Shown here piece after piece: positions 37,687 to 48,283 of a stretch of DNA of 64,000 nucleotides. The stretch is from Chlamydia avium 10DC88. Its GTDB lineage: Bacteria; Chlamydiota; Chlamydiia; Chlamydiales; Chlamydiaceae. A program made the translations under genes and the position numbers. The notes under the pieces were generated by a model, which saw nothing but the letters and a program-made list of their open reading frames with translations, did no database searches and was not told the origin of the DNA. The stretch covers positions 248,001 to 312,000 of the forward strand of contig NZ_CP006571.1 in assembly GCF_000583875.1 (NCBI RefSeq), in the 5' to 3' direction. Every line of letters begins with the position of its first letter. The stretch's first letter is position 1.

Positions 37687-39813
37687 TTAGAAAATCTGAA
37701 TTCTTCCTAGAGGTTGAATACGAATCTCGGGGAGAATCTCTTGATAAGAAATTACAGCTATGTCAGGGAATTCAGTTTCTATCAATTTCCTTACATATCG
37801 TCTTACATCAATTGCTGTCAATAATACAGGAGGTTGTCCCCCAGGAGGAGTTGGAGTAATCGTATTTCTCATAGATTTTAAGATTAAATTTACAGAATCA
37901 GGATCTAGAGCAAGATAGGATCCTGCAGAAGTTTGTTTAATTGCTCCTCGAATCATTTCTTCAATCTCAGGGTCTAGTAGGTAAACAGAGATAGCAGACT
38001 GCCCTTGAGAGAACTTAAAGCTGATATACAATTTTAAAGAAGAACGTACATATTCTGTCAGTAAAACAGTATCTTTTTCTGTCTGAGCCCATTCACTTAA
38101 TGATTCCAAAATTGTTCGTAAATCTTTAATAGATATTTGTTCTTGGACTAGGCGTTTGAAGATTTCGGTAAGCTTTTGTAGAGGGATGAGTCGGGTAACT
38201 TCTTTTACCAGATCAGGGAATGATCTCTCCATAAATTCAATCATAGAGCGTACCTCTTGAATTCCTAAAAATTCTTGAGAGCTTCTATGGAAGAAGTAGG
38301 ATAAATGGAGAATAATTACCTCAAGAGGAGTCCAATATTTAATGGCTGCTTTTTCTAAAATTGTCTTGGCGTCTTCACTTACCCAAGCAGAGGGAAGACC
38401 TGCAGCATTTTTATAGGTAATAAATGGGAGATTATAGCGTTTAAGATTTTCTTCTACCTCATTGGTTAACACGTGATTTGCAGGTATTTTTCCTCGAACA
38501 TAAGGAACCTCATTAAGTAAGATCATGTAATCATGACCTTCTAAAGAAGGAGAGTCTGTTCTAACATGAATCCCTGGATAACGAATACCAATATCATGGT
38601 AAAGAGCTTGGCGCATTTTAGGAATCATATCATCAATGAAGCTCTGACCAGATTTTGTCTTTTGTTGAATAAGCTTAGAAAGATCTTTACCTAATTCTAA
38701 AATCACAGGAAGTGTTAGTGAGTAATCATCAGGATTATCTCCAGCTGTAGCAGCACCATCATTAGCTGCTCCTACTGTAGTTGAAGCACCTCCACCTTTT
38801 TTAGATGCAGAGTTTTTCTTGGCAAGAAGGATAATACCAAGAATACCAAAGAGAAGAGCTAGAATAGTAAATGACCAAAGAGGGAACCCTTTAAAGAAGC
38901 CTACTCCTAAAGTTGCTCCTGCTGCTAAGAGTAAAGCACGTGGTTCTTTAACTAATTGAGAGGAGATCTCCTTACCTAAGTTTGTATTTTTATCACTAGA
39001 TACTCGAGTAGTCACGATACCTGCAGTTAGGGAGATCAGTAAAGAAGGAATTTGTGAAACCAATCCATCTCCGATAGATAGTAGCGTATATACATGAGCA
39101 GCCTGAGCTAAATCCATTCCATGCATGGTGACGCCAATCGTTAACCCCCCTACGATGTTAATTAAAGAGATAACGATACCTGCAATGACGTCTCCTTTAA
39201 TGAACTTCATAGCACCGTCCATGGCTCCATAAAGTTCACTTTCTTTTTGGATCATAGCCCGTTTATCACGTGCTTGCTGAGCATCAATCATTCCGGCACG
39301 TAAATCAGCATCAATAGCCATCTGTTTACCAGGCATAGCATCCAAACGGAATCTCGCAGCAACTTCGGCAACACGCTCAGCACCTTTAGTAACAACGATA
39401 AATTGAATAATCGTAATGATCAGGAAGATAATAAATCCAACGACATAGTTCCCTCCTACGACGAAGTCTCCAAATGCCTGAATGACGTGACCTGCGTATG
39501 CTTTTAGTAGAATCTGTCTCGAGGAAGAAATGTTAATTCCCAACCGGAACATCGTTGTAATTAATAATAAGGAAGGGAAAACAGATAATTGTAGAGCACT
39601 AGGAATGTATAAAGCTACCATTAGCAGGAAAACAGATACAGCCAAATTAATGGTAATCATTAGGTCCACAACGGCCGGAGGTAGAGGGATAATGATCATC
39701 AAAACGACACCGATCATCCACAAAGCGAGGATGAGGTCGCTTGACTTATTGATCATGTTTAATGCTGCTTCTCCACCAAAGGTTCTACTAACAAAATTGA
39801 GTAGTTTATTCAT
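37687..39813 (-). CDS. cdsV: Type III export gate protein CdsV (SctV/LcrD)
   Basis: 708 residues. Seven to eight membrane helices in the first 330, with the family signature FIVVTKGAERVAEVAARFRLDAMPGKQMAIDAD (key part AKGAERVAEV-type, residues about 136-168), then a cytoplasmic SctV domain (HVRTDSPSLEGHDYMI; PLEVIILHLSYFFHR). Nonameric ring that passes substrates. Paralogue of flhA at 4268. Its start overlaps the cdsU stop. Confidence 0.95.
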   Translation of the reverse strand: MNKLLNFVSRTFGGEAALNMINKSSDLILALWMIGVVLMIIIPLPPAVVDLMITINLAVSVFLLMVALYIPSALQLSVFPSLLLITTMFRLGINISSSRQILLKAYAGHVIQAFGDFVVGGNYVVGFIIFLIITIIQFIVVTKGAERVAEVAARFRLDAMPGKQMAIDADLRAGMIDAQQARDKRAMIQKESELYGAMDGAMKFIKGDVIAGIVISLINIVGGLTIGVTMHGMDLAQAAHVYTLLSIGDGLVSQIPSLLISLTAGIVTTRVSSDKNTNLGKEISSQLVKEPRALLLAAGATLGVGFFKGFPLWSFTILALLFGILGIILLAKKNSASKKGGGASTTVGAANDGAATAGDNPDDYSLTLPVILELGKDLSKLIQQKTKSGQSFIDDMIPKMRQALYHDIGIRYPGIHVRTDSPSLEGHDYMILLNEVPYVRGKIPANHVLTNEVEENLKRYNLPFITYKNAAGLPSAWVSEDAKTILEKAAIKYWTPLEVIILHLSYFFHRSSQEFLGIQEVRSMIEFMERSFPDLVKEVTRLIPLQKLTEIFKRLVQEQISIKDLRTILESLSEWAQTEKDTVLLTEYVRSSLKLYISFKFSQGQSAISVYLLDPEIEEMIRGAIKQTSAGSYLALDPDSVNLILKSMRNTITPTPPGGQPPVLLTAIDVRRYVRKLIETEFPDIAVISYQEILPEIRIQPLGRIQIF

Positions 39814-40895
39814 TATAGATTATCGAATTGGTTAATGTTTTTGTTATTAGGATTTTGCGCGTTAAGAGATGTGATATAGAGAAGGATTTCTCCAACAGCT
39901 TCATAAGTGGATTCTGGGATAAATTTCAACTCTTTTCCTTCGTCCCAGAGCTGATGAGCTAAAGGGACGTTTCTCATAACTGGAATTCCATGTTTTTCAG
40001 CTTCGGCAATAATTCGTTTTGCACGCAAGTTAATTCCCATAGCAATAATCCAGGGAGCTTTATATTTTTCAGGCATATAGCCAATAGCAACAGCTATATC
40101 TTTAGGGTTAGAGACAACAGTACTAGCATGTTTAATTTGGGAAGACGGATCTTCATAGGCAATTTCTTGTGCAATTTGTCGTCTACGACCTTTAATTTCT
40201 GGGTTACCTTCTGTATCCTTAAATTCTTGTTTAACCTCAAATTTTTCCATTTTGAGTTCTTTAGCAAAAGTTCTTCTTTGGTACACGAGATCAAGTACAG
40301 CAACCACTAAGAAAAAAATACCGATAGATATAACCGCTTTATAAAGAATTTGCTTAAAAATAGTTGCTGTAACAATAGGGGAAACCCCTGCAGTTTCTAT
40401 GATTAAAGGTACACGATTCTTAAGTGTAGTATATAAAATTAATGCGGCACCAAAAATTTTTAGCATAGATTTAAGCAATTCAATTAAGGTTTTAACCTTA
40501 AACTTTTGCTTTAAGTTATCAATAGGATTAAATTTTTTAAGGTCCGGTTTAAAAACTTCAGTAGAAAACGTAGGCCCTACAACAAGAAATCCTATCAGAA
40601 TGCCTACAAATCCCACGGCTCCTAATATGGGTAATGAAGTAGTTAGTATTAAAGTTAAGCAATTATGTAAATAGTATAGAGTAACTCTTGGATTATGATG
40701 TAGAGGAGCTTCCTTAAGAATAGACGCCAAAAAACTTCCTAAGTGTTGAGCAAAAAACGACGTCAAATAAAATACTGTAACCATGGAGACAATAAAGGTA
40801 ACCGCGGAAGGAAAATCTTGAGATTTCGCTACCTGACCCTTTTTCCTTGCATCTCGAAGACGCTTTGGGGTTGCCTTTTCTGTTTTTTCTCCCAT
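39813..40895 (-). CDS. cdsU: Type III secretion switch protein CdsU (SctU)
   Basis: 360 residues, GEKTEKATPKRLRDARKKGQVAKS opening, four membrane helices (about 28-200), cytoplasmic domain with KDTEGNPEIKGRRRQ. The site where SctU/FlhB proteins self-cleave, NPTH, reads N263-P264-K265-D266 (SNPKDIAVAIGY). Asn and Pro are kept, Thr and His are not. First gene of the copN cluster. Confidence 0.94.
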   Translation of the reverse strand: MGEKTEKATPKRLRDARKKGQVAKSQDFPSAVTFIVSMVTVFYLTSFFAQHLGSFLASILKEAPLHHNPRVTLYYLHNCLTLILTTSLPILGAVGFVGILIGFLVVGPTFSTEVFKPDLKKFNPIDNLKQKFKVKTLIELLKSMLKIFGAALILYTTLKNRVPLIIETAGVSPIVTATIFKQILYKAVISIGIFFLVVAVLDLVYQRRTFAKELKMEKFEVKQEFKDTEGNPEIKGRRRQIAQEIAYEDPSSQIKHASTVVSNPKDIAVAIGYMPEKYKAPWIIAMGINLRAKRIIAEAEKHGIPVMRNVPLAHQLWDEGKELKFIPESTYEAVGEILLYITSLNAQNPNNKNINQFDNL

Positions 40896-41193
40896 TGTTG
40901 GCCAACGTAAAGAGCATTAAATTAGGAATAATCTGCAACTTACCTCATAAGGGTGTTTTTCACAAGAGAGAACCCTAGAACATTGAGTATAAGTTATTAA
41001 AAATTTATATTTCTTGGTTCTTTGATATGAAAAATATTAGTTAGGAATTATTCAATTTTATACTGTCTTTACCTTTTCTAGGAGGGTGAAAAAGAGAAGG
41101 TAAGCTTTTGGATTGGCATTTAAAAAATGGTAAACATTATAATTGCTATTCCTTAAGTTCTTGTGAAAAATAACGTCTATAGAAGATAGCATT
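40896..41193. other. 298-bp divergent intergenic region (cdsU / ychF)
   Basis: Carries the promoters of the type III cluster (minus) and of ychF (plus). AT-rich with AGGAGGGTGAAAAAGAG near 41080-41096. No RNA gene, repeat or frame with support. Confidence 0.4.
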
Positions 41194-42288
41194 ATGGGTC
41201 ATACAGAGTGTGGGATTGTTGGTCTTCCCAATGTAGGTAAATCAGGATTATTTAACGCACTTACTGGGGCTCAAGTAGCTTCTTGTAATTATCCTTTTTG
41301 TACCATAGATCCGAATGTTGGTATTGTTCCTATCATTGATAATCGCTTAGATATCTTAGCTAAGATGAATCAAAGTCAAAAAGTCATCTATGCTGATATG
41401 AAGTTTGTAGATATCGCTGGTTTAGTTAAGGGAGCTGCAGAAGGTGCTGGATTAGGGAATCGTTTTTTGTCTCATATTCGCGAAACACATGCTATAGCTC
41501 ATGTTGTTCGTTGTTTTGATAATGATGACGTTACTCATGTATCAGGGAAAATAGACCCTCGTGATGATATTGCTGTCGTTAATTTAGAATTGTTATTTGC
41601 AGATTTTTCTTCAGCTACCAGTATTCACGGAAAATTATCCAAACAAGCTAAAGGGAAAAAAGACGTTGGAGCAGTATTGCCTATTCTTGATAAGGTAATT
41701 GCCCATTTAGAAAGCGGTCAACCAGTACGTACTCTCGATTTATCACCAGAAGAAGAAAAGCAATTAAAACCTTATCCTTTTCTATCAGCAAAACCTATGT
41801 TGTATATAGCTAACATAGGGGAAGACTCCTTGGAAATAATGCATAATGATTATGTAGCTGCTGTTGAAGAAATCGCTAAGCAAGAACATGCGCAAGTTAT
41901 CCCTATTTGTGTGCGATTAGAGGAGGAAATTATGTCCCTTCCAGTTGAAGAGAGACAAGATTTTCTCAATAGCTTGGGATTAAAGGAATCAGGTTTAAAC
42001 AAACTTGCCCGTATTGCATATCATACTTTGGGATTAATTTCTTATTTTACAACAGGTCCTCAGGAAACACGGGCTTGGACAATTACTAAAGGTTCTACAG
42101 CAGTAGAAGCTGCAGGTCAAATTCACACAGATATTCAAAAAGGATTTATTCGAGCTGAGGTCATTACTCTTGAAGATATGCTTGCTCATAACGGCAGGTC
42201 TGGGGTTCGTGAAGTAGGTAAGTTACGTTTAGAGGGTAGAGATTATATAGTTCAGGATGGAGATATCATGCTTTTCTTACATAATTAG
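41194..42288 (+). CDS. ychF: Ribosome-binding ATPase/GTPase YchF
   Basis: 364 residues. G1 GLPNVGKSGLFNAL, G3 DIAGLVKGAAEGAGLGNRFLSHIRE, and C-terminal TGS domain (FFTTGPQETRAWTI region, residues about 278-360). Obg-related translation-associated ATPase, full length. 3' end overlaps ribF by 23 bases in convergent orientation. Confidence 0.95.
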   Translation: MGHTECGIVGLPNVGKSGLFNALTGAQVASCNYPFCTIDPNVGIVPIIDNRLDILAKMNQSQKVIYADMKFVDIAGLVKGAAEGAGLGNRFLSHIRETHAIAHVVRCFDNDDVTHVSGKIDPRDDIAVVNLELLFADFSSATSIHGKLSKQAKGKKDVGAVLPILDKVIAHLESGQPVRTLDLSPEEEKQLKPYPFLSAKPMLYIANIGEDSLEIMHNDYVAAVEEIAKQEHAQVIPICVRLEEEIMSLPVEERQDFLNSLGLKESGLNKLARIAYHTLGLISYFTTGPQETRAWTITKGSTAVEAAGQIHTDIQKGFIRAEVITLEDMLAHNGRSGVREVGKLRLEGRDYIVQDGDIMLFLHN

Positions 42289-43183
42289 TAGAAGAGAAAA
42301 ACCTTCTTGCATCTTGAATATCTTGACGAATTGCTTGCGCAAGTTCTTCTCGGGAGGAAAATTTCTTTTCTCTACGCAAGAGTTGTTTAGGAATAATGGA
42401 AACTGTTTGGTTATATATATTTTCTTGAAAATCAAAAATATGAGCTTCTAAACATAAGGAGTTTCTTCCTACAGTAGGAGCAAGACCAAGGTTCATTATT
42501 CCTAAATGGAATTGTTTATTGTATTCCACTTCACACGCATAAACTCCAAAAGGAAGTAAACACTCTTGCTGTGGGAGATTAATAGTTGCTATTCCTAATT
42601 TCGTTCCTAGACCACGTCCAGAAGTGATGGTCCCAGAATACGTATAAGTATATCCTAGATGGCTATTTGCGCTTTCTAAATCTCCTTGAGATAAAAATTG
42701 GCGAATTTTTTTACTAGAAACAATTTCATGATTTATTTCACAGGGAGAAACTTCAATAATTTCTATTCCTAGAGTATCAGCTAGTGGGAGTAGAGTTTTT
42801 GCATTCCCAAGTCTATCTTTGCCTAGGTGGGAATCGTATCCTAACACTAGGCGTTTACAACATAGAGTTTCATGTAGTGAAAGGATAAAACTTTCGGCAG
42901 ATTGATTAGAGAAGCTTTTCGTGAAAGGAAGGATGCATAGGCAATCAATAGGGAAATTTTGTAAACGACGAAGCTTTTCATCCTTGCTAATAATCAACTG
43001 AGGACCTGGAGGTTGTAAAATTGCTAGAGGATGTACATCAAAAGTAATTATACCAGATGTCCCAGGATAAGAAGATAGGAGATTCAGTAGTTTTGTATGG
43101 CCTAGATGACAGCCATCAAAAAAACCTATAGTTATAGAATCTATAGGAAAGGGGATAGACGCCAAACTATAGAATATTTCCAT
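42266..43183 (-). CDS. ribF: Bifunctional riboflavin kinase / FAD synthetase
   Basis: 305 residues. N-terminal nucleotidyl transferase: [15 protein letters not shown] (HxGH), [31 protein letters not shown]-terminal riboflavin kinase ([21 protein letters not shown]). Makes FMN and FAD. Start overlaps the truB stop by 17 bases: truB-ribF operon. Confidence 0.94.
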   Translation of the reverse strand: MEIFYSLASIPFPIDSITIGFFDGCHLGHTKLLNLLSSYPGTSGIITFDVHPLAILQPPGPQLIISKDEKLRRLQNFPIDCLCILPFTKSFSNQSAESFILSLHETLCCKRLVLGYDSHLGKDRLGNAKTLLPLADTLGIEIIEVSPCEINHEIVSSKKIRQFLSQGDLESANSHLGYTYTYSGTITSGRGLGTKLGIATINLPQQECLLPFGVYACEVEYNKQFHLGIMNLGLAPTVGRNSLCLEAHIFDFQENIYNQTVSIIPKQLLRREKKFSSREELAQAIRQDIQDARRFFSSTNYVRKA

Positions 43184-43874
43184 GGAAATCTCTTAGATAA
43201 GGAGATACATTAAAATCAGGATAATCGAGTAGACGACCATCAATACATTGATCTATAGAGAAATTTCCACTACGCAGTCGTCTCAACTCTTCTAAATAAG
43301 CTCCACAACCTAACATATTTCCTAACTCATGAGCAATACTTCGAATATACGTACCTTTACTACAGTGAACAGAAAAATAAAGTAAGGGATATTCATATTT
43401 AGTAATCTGTAGATTTACTTGAACTGTAGATTGACGACGCTCGATGGATAACCCTTTACGGGCATACTCATAAAGTTTTTTTCCATTAATTTTTTTAGCA
43501 GAAAACATCGGAGGAATTTGCTGGATCTCTCCCTGAAAATATTGAGATGCTTCTAGAATTTCCTCGTATGTTGGAATTTTTTTTGATCTTCCGACAATTT
43601 TCCCATTACGGTCATAAGAATCTGTCGTTGTTCCAAGATGAGCAATGGCTGCATACTCTTTGTCTTCAAATAGTAGTGTATCTGATAGGCGAGTAAACTT
43701 ACGTCCTATCAGCATAACCATGACTCCTGTCGCGAAAGGATCTAACGTTCCTGCGTGACCAATTTTTTTAACCCCAATTAGTTTGGTTAAAGCGCGGATA
43801 AGACTAAATGAAGTTCTTTCTTCAGGCTTATCTATAAGAAGAATGCCTTCTTTAAGTTCTGTAGCAAGTTCCAT
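43167..43874 (-). CDS. truB: tRNA pseudouridine-55 synthase TruB
   Basis: 235 residues. [16 protein letters not shown], catalytic Asp in [53 protein letters not shown]. Shorter than the 300-residue E. coli enzyme because the C-terminal PUA part is reduced. Modifies the T-loop of tRNAs. Confidence 0.94.
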   Translation of the reverse strand: MELATELKEGILLIDKPEERTSFSLIRALTKLIGVKKIGHAGTLDPFATGVMVMLIGRKFTRLSDTLLFEDKEYAAIAHLGTTTDSYDRNGKIVGRSKKIPTYEEILEASQYFQGEIQQIPPMFSAKKINGKKLYEYARKGLSIERRQSTVQVNLQITKYEYPLLYFSVHCSKGTYIRSIAHELGNMLGCGAYLEELRRLRSGNFSIDQCIDGRLLDYPDFNVSPYLRDFHGNIL

Positions 43875-43915
43875 AATAATTTTTGTCAGTATTCAATCTT
43901 CTTAAAGAGGTAATT

Positions 43916-44278
43916 TTAATTCTTATCTTGCTGTTGTATTTTCCAAAGTAAATTTTCTATATGATCTTGAGGTGAGAAAATATCATCGAGATAAAAATTG
44001 AGTTCGGGAAAATATTTAAGCACTATTTTTTTAGAAGCCTTATAAGCAATATAACCAGCCGATACTTTCAAAGCTTCTAAAGTTTCAGATTGGGTATTTT
44101 CATGAGGCATAATTGAAACATAGACACGAGCAAATCGTAAGTCCTTAGATAAGGATACCCGGGTTACTGTAATCCAGCAATTAGAAATTTTCGGGTGCTT
44201 TATGTCTTTTAAGATGACATTAGCAATAGCCTCGCGAAGCACTGCGTTTACTTTTTGTATGCGTCTATTTTCCGTCAT
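43916..44278 (-). CDS. rbfA: Ribosome-binding factor A
   Basis: 120 residues, KH-like fold: RIQKVNAVLREAIANVIL, VTRVSLSKDLRFARVYVSI, PELNFYLDD. 16S rRNA processing factor for 30S maturation. In the nusA-infB-rbfA-truB-ribF order common in bacteria. Confidence 0.94.
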   Translation of the reverse strand: MTENRRIQKVNAVLREAIANVILKDIKHPKISNCWITVTRVSLSKDLRFARVYVSIMPHENTQSETLEALKVSAGYIAYKASKKIVLKYFPELNFYLDDIFSPQDHIENLLWKIQQQDKN

Positions 44279-44283
44279 AATAC

Positions 44284-46938
44284 TTAAAGTTGCTGTGGAT
44301 GATAGATAATTTCATAACACTGTAAAATGTCACCTACCTGACCCTGCTGATATCCTTCTAATAAAATACCGCACTCAAACCCTTTTTTAGCTTCTTTAGC
44401 ATCTTCTTTTGTACGTTTTAATGAAGATAAATGACCTTTCCAAAGAACTTCATTATTACGAACAACACGAATTCTTTGATTGCGAATCATAGAGCCTTCA
44501 ATAACTAAACAACCATAAATTATTCCAAGCTGTGATGATTTGAATAGCTTCTTAATTTCCGCAGCACCAAGATCTTTTTCTTCTGCAATAGGATCAAGGA
44601 GAGCTGTCATCATTTCTTTAACAGCGTCTACAGCATGGTAGATGATATTAAATAGTTGTACTCTTACTCCAAGATTTTTAATCAGAACATCTGCATGATT
44701 TTCTATTCTTGTGTGAAAACCAATAATTGTAGCTTTGGATGCTGCTGCTAAACGAATATCAGATTCAGAAATTTCTCCAACACTACTAGAAAGAACTTCC
44801 ACACTAACTTTATCGGATACTATTTTCGAAATAGAGTTAACTAATGCTTCAATAGAACCTTGCACATCAGCCTTAATAATTAATTTTAATACCTTTTTGT
44901 TTTGTAACATGGCATCAAAATTGGGGCGTTTCGTTTGCAAAGCAAATTTCTTCTGACCAGCAAGTCTGGCATTAATAATTTCTTTTGCTGTTTTCTCATT
45001 TTTAACAACTACAAAAGGATCTCCAGCTTTTGGTATTCCCGATAATCCTGTAATTAAAGCGGGGGAAGAGGCCGGAGCCGAATCCATGAGTTGATTATGC
45101 TCATTATGTATTGTTTTTACTTTGCCATAGCAATTGTTAAAAACAATAGCTTCTCCAAGATGTAATGTACCATTTTGCACTAAAATAGTTGCTACTGCTC
45201 CTAAGCTTTTATGTAGTTCAGATTCAATAACAATTCCTCTAGCCCTGGTTGACAGATTTGCTTTAAGTTCTAAAACTTCTGCTTGTAATGCAAGCATTTC
45301 TAAAAGATCTGATAGACCCTCTCCTGTTTTTGCTGAGGTATTGACTGTAGCAATAGTTCCTCCCCAAGCTTCGGGTAGGAGATCAATTTCGGATAGCTGT
45401 CTATAAATAGTTTCTGCATTGAAATTGGGCTTATCGCATTTATTAATAGCTACTACAATAGTGATATCAGCATCACGTGCATGCTTTACTGCTTCTAGAG
45501 TTTGTTCTTTAATACCCTCATCTCCTGCAACTACTAAAACTACAATATCACATACCTCGGCTCCTCGAGCTCTCATAGCAGAAAAAGCTTCGTGACCAGG
45601 AGTATCTAAAATTGTAATATTTCCTACAGGTGTAGAACAACAAAAAGCTCCCATATGTTGTGTAATGGCACCAGACTCTGTTTGCGCTACATTACTTTTT
45701 CTTAGAGCATCAATTAATGTTGTTTTCCCGTGGTCTACATGCCCCATAAAGGCAACAATTGGGGGGCGAATAGTTAATTTACTTGGATCAGTTTTTTGGA
45801 TTTCTTCTTTGACTGTATTGCTTTCAATATAGAGTTTATCTTGCTCGGATGAGTCAATATCAATAGTACAACCAAATTCTAGGCCAATAAACTGTACAGT
45901 AGTTTCATTATCTAAAATATCATTTACTACATAACTCATGCCATGGATGAACATCTTCTGAATCAGTTCAGAAGCTTTTAGTTTCATCTCTGCTGCAAGA
46001 TCCTTGATTGTAATCGGAAGAGGGACCTTAATATGGGTAGGACGTTGTATTGTGTGTTCTTCATAATGCTTCTTAGTTTTTTGAACACGTTTTTTTCTCC
46101 ATTTCTCCTCTTCATTACTATCATTTAATCCATAACGATCTCGACCTGTAAAAGCTTTGGGAGACTCATCTTTTTTAGGGCGATCTCGGAAATCTCCTCC
46201 CGTTTTTTTGCTTGTGTCTCTACGATACACATTTTGAGGGGAACGATTCGGTACATGTTGTTTATTTTCTTCAAGGAAATCTAGAGATGCTTGTCCTCGA
46301 GATGATTGGTAAGAACTACCGCGTTCTTTTGATGAAACTTTATCTTCTTTTTTGGGAGCTGACTTAAAGGTTTTAGCTAATAGATGATTGATATGCTTTC
46401 CTGTAGGTCCAAAATTAGATTTAATGGACACGATACTTTTAACTTGCTCTACTTTTTCTGGAGCTGATTCTACTTCTTTATTTTTAGAAGAGACCATTTC
46501 TTCAGAAGAAGTGCTTTCAATTTCTTCTGATATAGCTGGTGGCGTATCTTTAACTTGTTCTTCTTGAGGAATAGCTGTAGGCAGAGAATTATTTTCTTCC
46601 ACAGTAGAAGAAGGCAGAACAGTGCCTGTTTCTACAAGAGTGGCGGGGCTTTCTTGAGCTTCAGAAGCAAATGAGGAACGATTTTTAGCTCGTATTCTGC
46701 GTGGAGCAGCTTCATTGGTAAAAGGCTCTGTTAGCGTAGAACCAGAAACATCCGCTGTGCTTTTTTTCTTTGTTAACTTTTCAGGAACCTTTGTTGAAGG
46801 TTTATCTAAAGAGTTTTTGGTGTCTGAAGATCCTGCTTGAGCTAATTTTTTCTTTAATTTATCTAAGCCAGCAGCCTTTGTTAATTGAGAATTTTTAATC
46901 TTCAATTTTAGGTTTTTCGTCAACTTTACTTTCTCCAT
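44284..46938 (-). CDS. infB: Translation initiation factor IF-2
   Basis: About 884 residues from ATG 46938 (MEKVKLTKNLKLKIKN); the longer frame to 46971 has no family support. Long Ser/Glu/Lys-rich N-terminal region (to about 280), IF2N-like segment, then G1 GHVDHGKTT, G3 DTPGHEAF, G4 NKCDKP and domains II-IV. Brings fMet-tRNA to the ribosome. Start lies inside the nusA 3' end (44-base overlap). Confidence 0.95.
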   Translation of the reverse strand: MEKVKLTKNLKLKIKNSQLTKAAGLDKLKKKLAQAGSSDTKNSLDKPSTKVPEKLTKKKSTADVSGSTLTEPFTNEAAPRRIRAKNRSSFASEAQESPATLVETGTVLPSSTVEENNSLPTAIPQEEQVKDTPPAISEEIESTSSEEMVSSKNKEVESAPEKVEQVKSIVSIKSNFGPTGKHINHLLAKTFKSAPKKEDKVSSKERGSSYQSSRGQASLDFLEENKQHVPNRSPQNVYRRDTSKKTGGDFRDRPKKDESPKAFTGRDRYGLNDSNEEEKWRKKRVQKTKKHYEEHTIQRPTHIKVPLPITIKDLAAEMKLKASELIQKMFIHGMSYVVNDILDNETTVQFIGLEFGCTIDIDSSEQDKLYIESNTVKEEIQKTDPSKLTIRPPIVAFMGHVDHGKTTLIDALRKSNVAQTESGAITQHMGAFCCSTPVGNITILDTPGHEAFSAMRARGAEVCDIVVLVVAGDEGIKEQTLEAVKHARDADITIVVAINKCDKPNFNAETIYRQLSEIDLLPEAWGGTIATVNTSAKTGEGLSDLLEMLALQAEVLELKANLSTRARGIVIESELHKSLGAVATILVQNGTLHLGEAIVFNNCYGKVKTIHNEHNQLMDSAPASSPALITGLSGIPKAGDPFVVVKNEKTAKEIINARLAGQKKFALQTKRPNFDAMLQNKKVLKLIIKADVQGSIEALVNSISKIVSDKVSVEVLSSSVGEISESDIRLAAASKATIIGFHTRIENHADVLIKNLGVRVQLFNIIYHAVDAVKEMMTALLDPIAEEKDLGAAEIKKLFKSSQLGIIYGCLVIEGSMIRNQRIRVVRNNEVLWKGHLSSLKRTKEDAKEAKKGFECGILLEGYQQGQVGDILQCYEIIYHPQQL

Positions 46939-48199
46939 ATTTGCTGACTTGCTCAAGAATCCTATAAGCAAGTTCTAAACTAATTCCAGGAACAGTAGCA
47001 AGATCACTAGCGCTAGCTAACAACAACTTTCTGGTTGTATCGTATCCTGCATATACAAGATTTTGAATAACCAATTTACTAATGCCTTCTATTTCCAAAG
47101 GCTCATCTAGTTTAGGATTTTCGAATTCTGCTAATTGTAAACGTTGGATTTCTAATAACTTGTTGTATTCGCTCATGCGTTGAACTTCGAGTTCATAGCC
47201 TAAGATCTGACTGATTAGTCGAGCATTGATTCCTCGCTTACCAATTACTGTAGCATAATCAGAGTCTTGTACAACTATCGCAATAACCTTGTCGTCTTCC
47301 AAAATGGCAATCTTTTGAATTTCTATAGGACAAAGCAAGTTTTGCAATAATTCTGTAGGTACAGGGGAATAGTTTACAATATCTATTTTTTCATCATTCA
47401 GTTCTCGAATAATATTTTTTATTCTTGAACCTCTCATCCCAACAAAAGCCCCTACTGGATCTGTTTTTGGATCAGACGAACGGACAGCTAACTTAGTTCT
47501 ATAGCCTGCTTCTCGAGCAATTTTAACGATTTCAACAGAGCCTTCTTCTAGTTCGGGGACTTCCTGTAAAAAAAGTTGCTTAACGAATTCTGGATGGCTA
47601 CGGCTTAGAATAACTTCTGCACCACCATTTTCAGATTCTTGTACTTCGTATAGTAAGGCATAAATTTTATCCCCAATTTTATGTTTTTCTGTTTTAGGAT
47701 AAAATCTAGCGGGTAACAGACCTTCAACCTTTCCCAAATCTATAATTAAGTTAGAACCTTTACTAAATCGTTTAACAATTCCCGAAAGAATTTCATTTAC
47801 TCTATACCGATATTCCTCATAGATAACGTCTCGTTCTGCATGACGTAGTTTTTGACCTATGATTTGTCTTGCAGCATAAGCAGCGATTCTACCAAAACTT
47901 TCTGATACAAATGGGACATCCATGTATTGTCCAATTTGACAATCAGGATCATATTCTCTAGCTTTGTCTAAAGGAATTTCTTTGCTAGGATTGCGGCATA
48001 CCTCGACAATTTCTTTTTCGCAAAAAACTTCAATGTCCCCAGTACGAGAATTAACATTTACTGATATGTTTGCATCATCCCTTAACGTTTTTTTTGCTGC
48101 AATTTTTAAAGCAGATTCAATAGCGCTGATAATGACAGGGCGTTGAATTCCTTTTTCCTTTTCCATGTAGTCAAAAATAGCTACAAGATCTTTATTCAT
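46895..48199 (-). CDS. nusA: Transcription termination/antitermination protein NusA
   Basis: 434 residues. N-terminal RNAP-binding domain, S1 domain (about 135-200), two KH domains (KEAGYRTKLAVRS; PVGAFVGMRGSRIKNI), and a single C-terminal helix-hairpin-helix segment (LATVPGISLELAYRIL). No full duplicated acidic repeats as in E. coli. Follows rpsA with a hairpin between them. Confidence 0.95.
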   Translation of the reverse strand: MNKDLVAIFDYMEKEKGIQRPVIISAIESALKIAAKKTLRDDANISVNVNSRTGDIEVFCEKEIVEVCRNPSKEIPLDKAREYDPDCQIGQYMDVPFVSESFGRIAAYAARQIIGQKLRHAERDVIYEEYRYRVNEILSGIVKRFSKGSNLIIDLGKVEGLLPARFYPKTEKHKIGDKIYALLYEVQESENGGAEVILSRSHPEFVKQLFLQEVPELEEGSVEIVKIAREAGYRTKLAVRSSDPKTDPVGAFVGMRGSRIKNIIRELNDEKIDIVNYSPVPTELLQNLLCPIEIQKIAILEDDKVIAIVVQDSDYATVIGKRGINARLISQILGYELEVQRMSEYNKLLEIQRLQLAEFENPKLDEPLEIEGISKLVIQNLVYAGYDTTRKLLLASASDLATVPGISLELAYRILEQVSKYGESKVDEKPKIED

Positions 48200-48241
48200 T
48201 GTACTCCTCTTATAAATAGGGGAACAGACAGAATGTCTAGT

Positions 48242-48273
48242 AAAGCTAACTCTATTTAGATAGAGCTAGCTTT
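48242..48273 (-). terminator. Stem-loop between rpsA and nusA
   Basis: Arms AAAGCTA-x-CTCTAT / ATAGAG-x-TAGCTTT with a 4-base loop, located 11 bases after the rpsA stop. The T-tract is only TTTA, so it may be an attenuator that lets some transcription enter nusA-infB. Confidence 0.6.
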
Positions 48274-48283
48274 AAATAAGTTA

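Noticed and set aside
40094..40310. Small frames on both strands over the cdsU middle
   Set aside because: cdsU is intact and collinear with SctU; the others are shadows.
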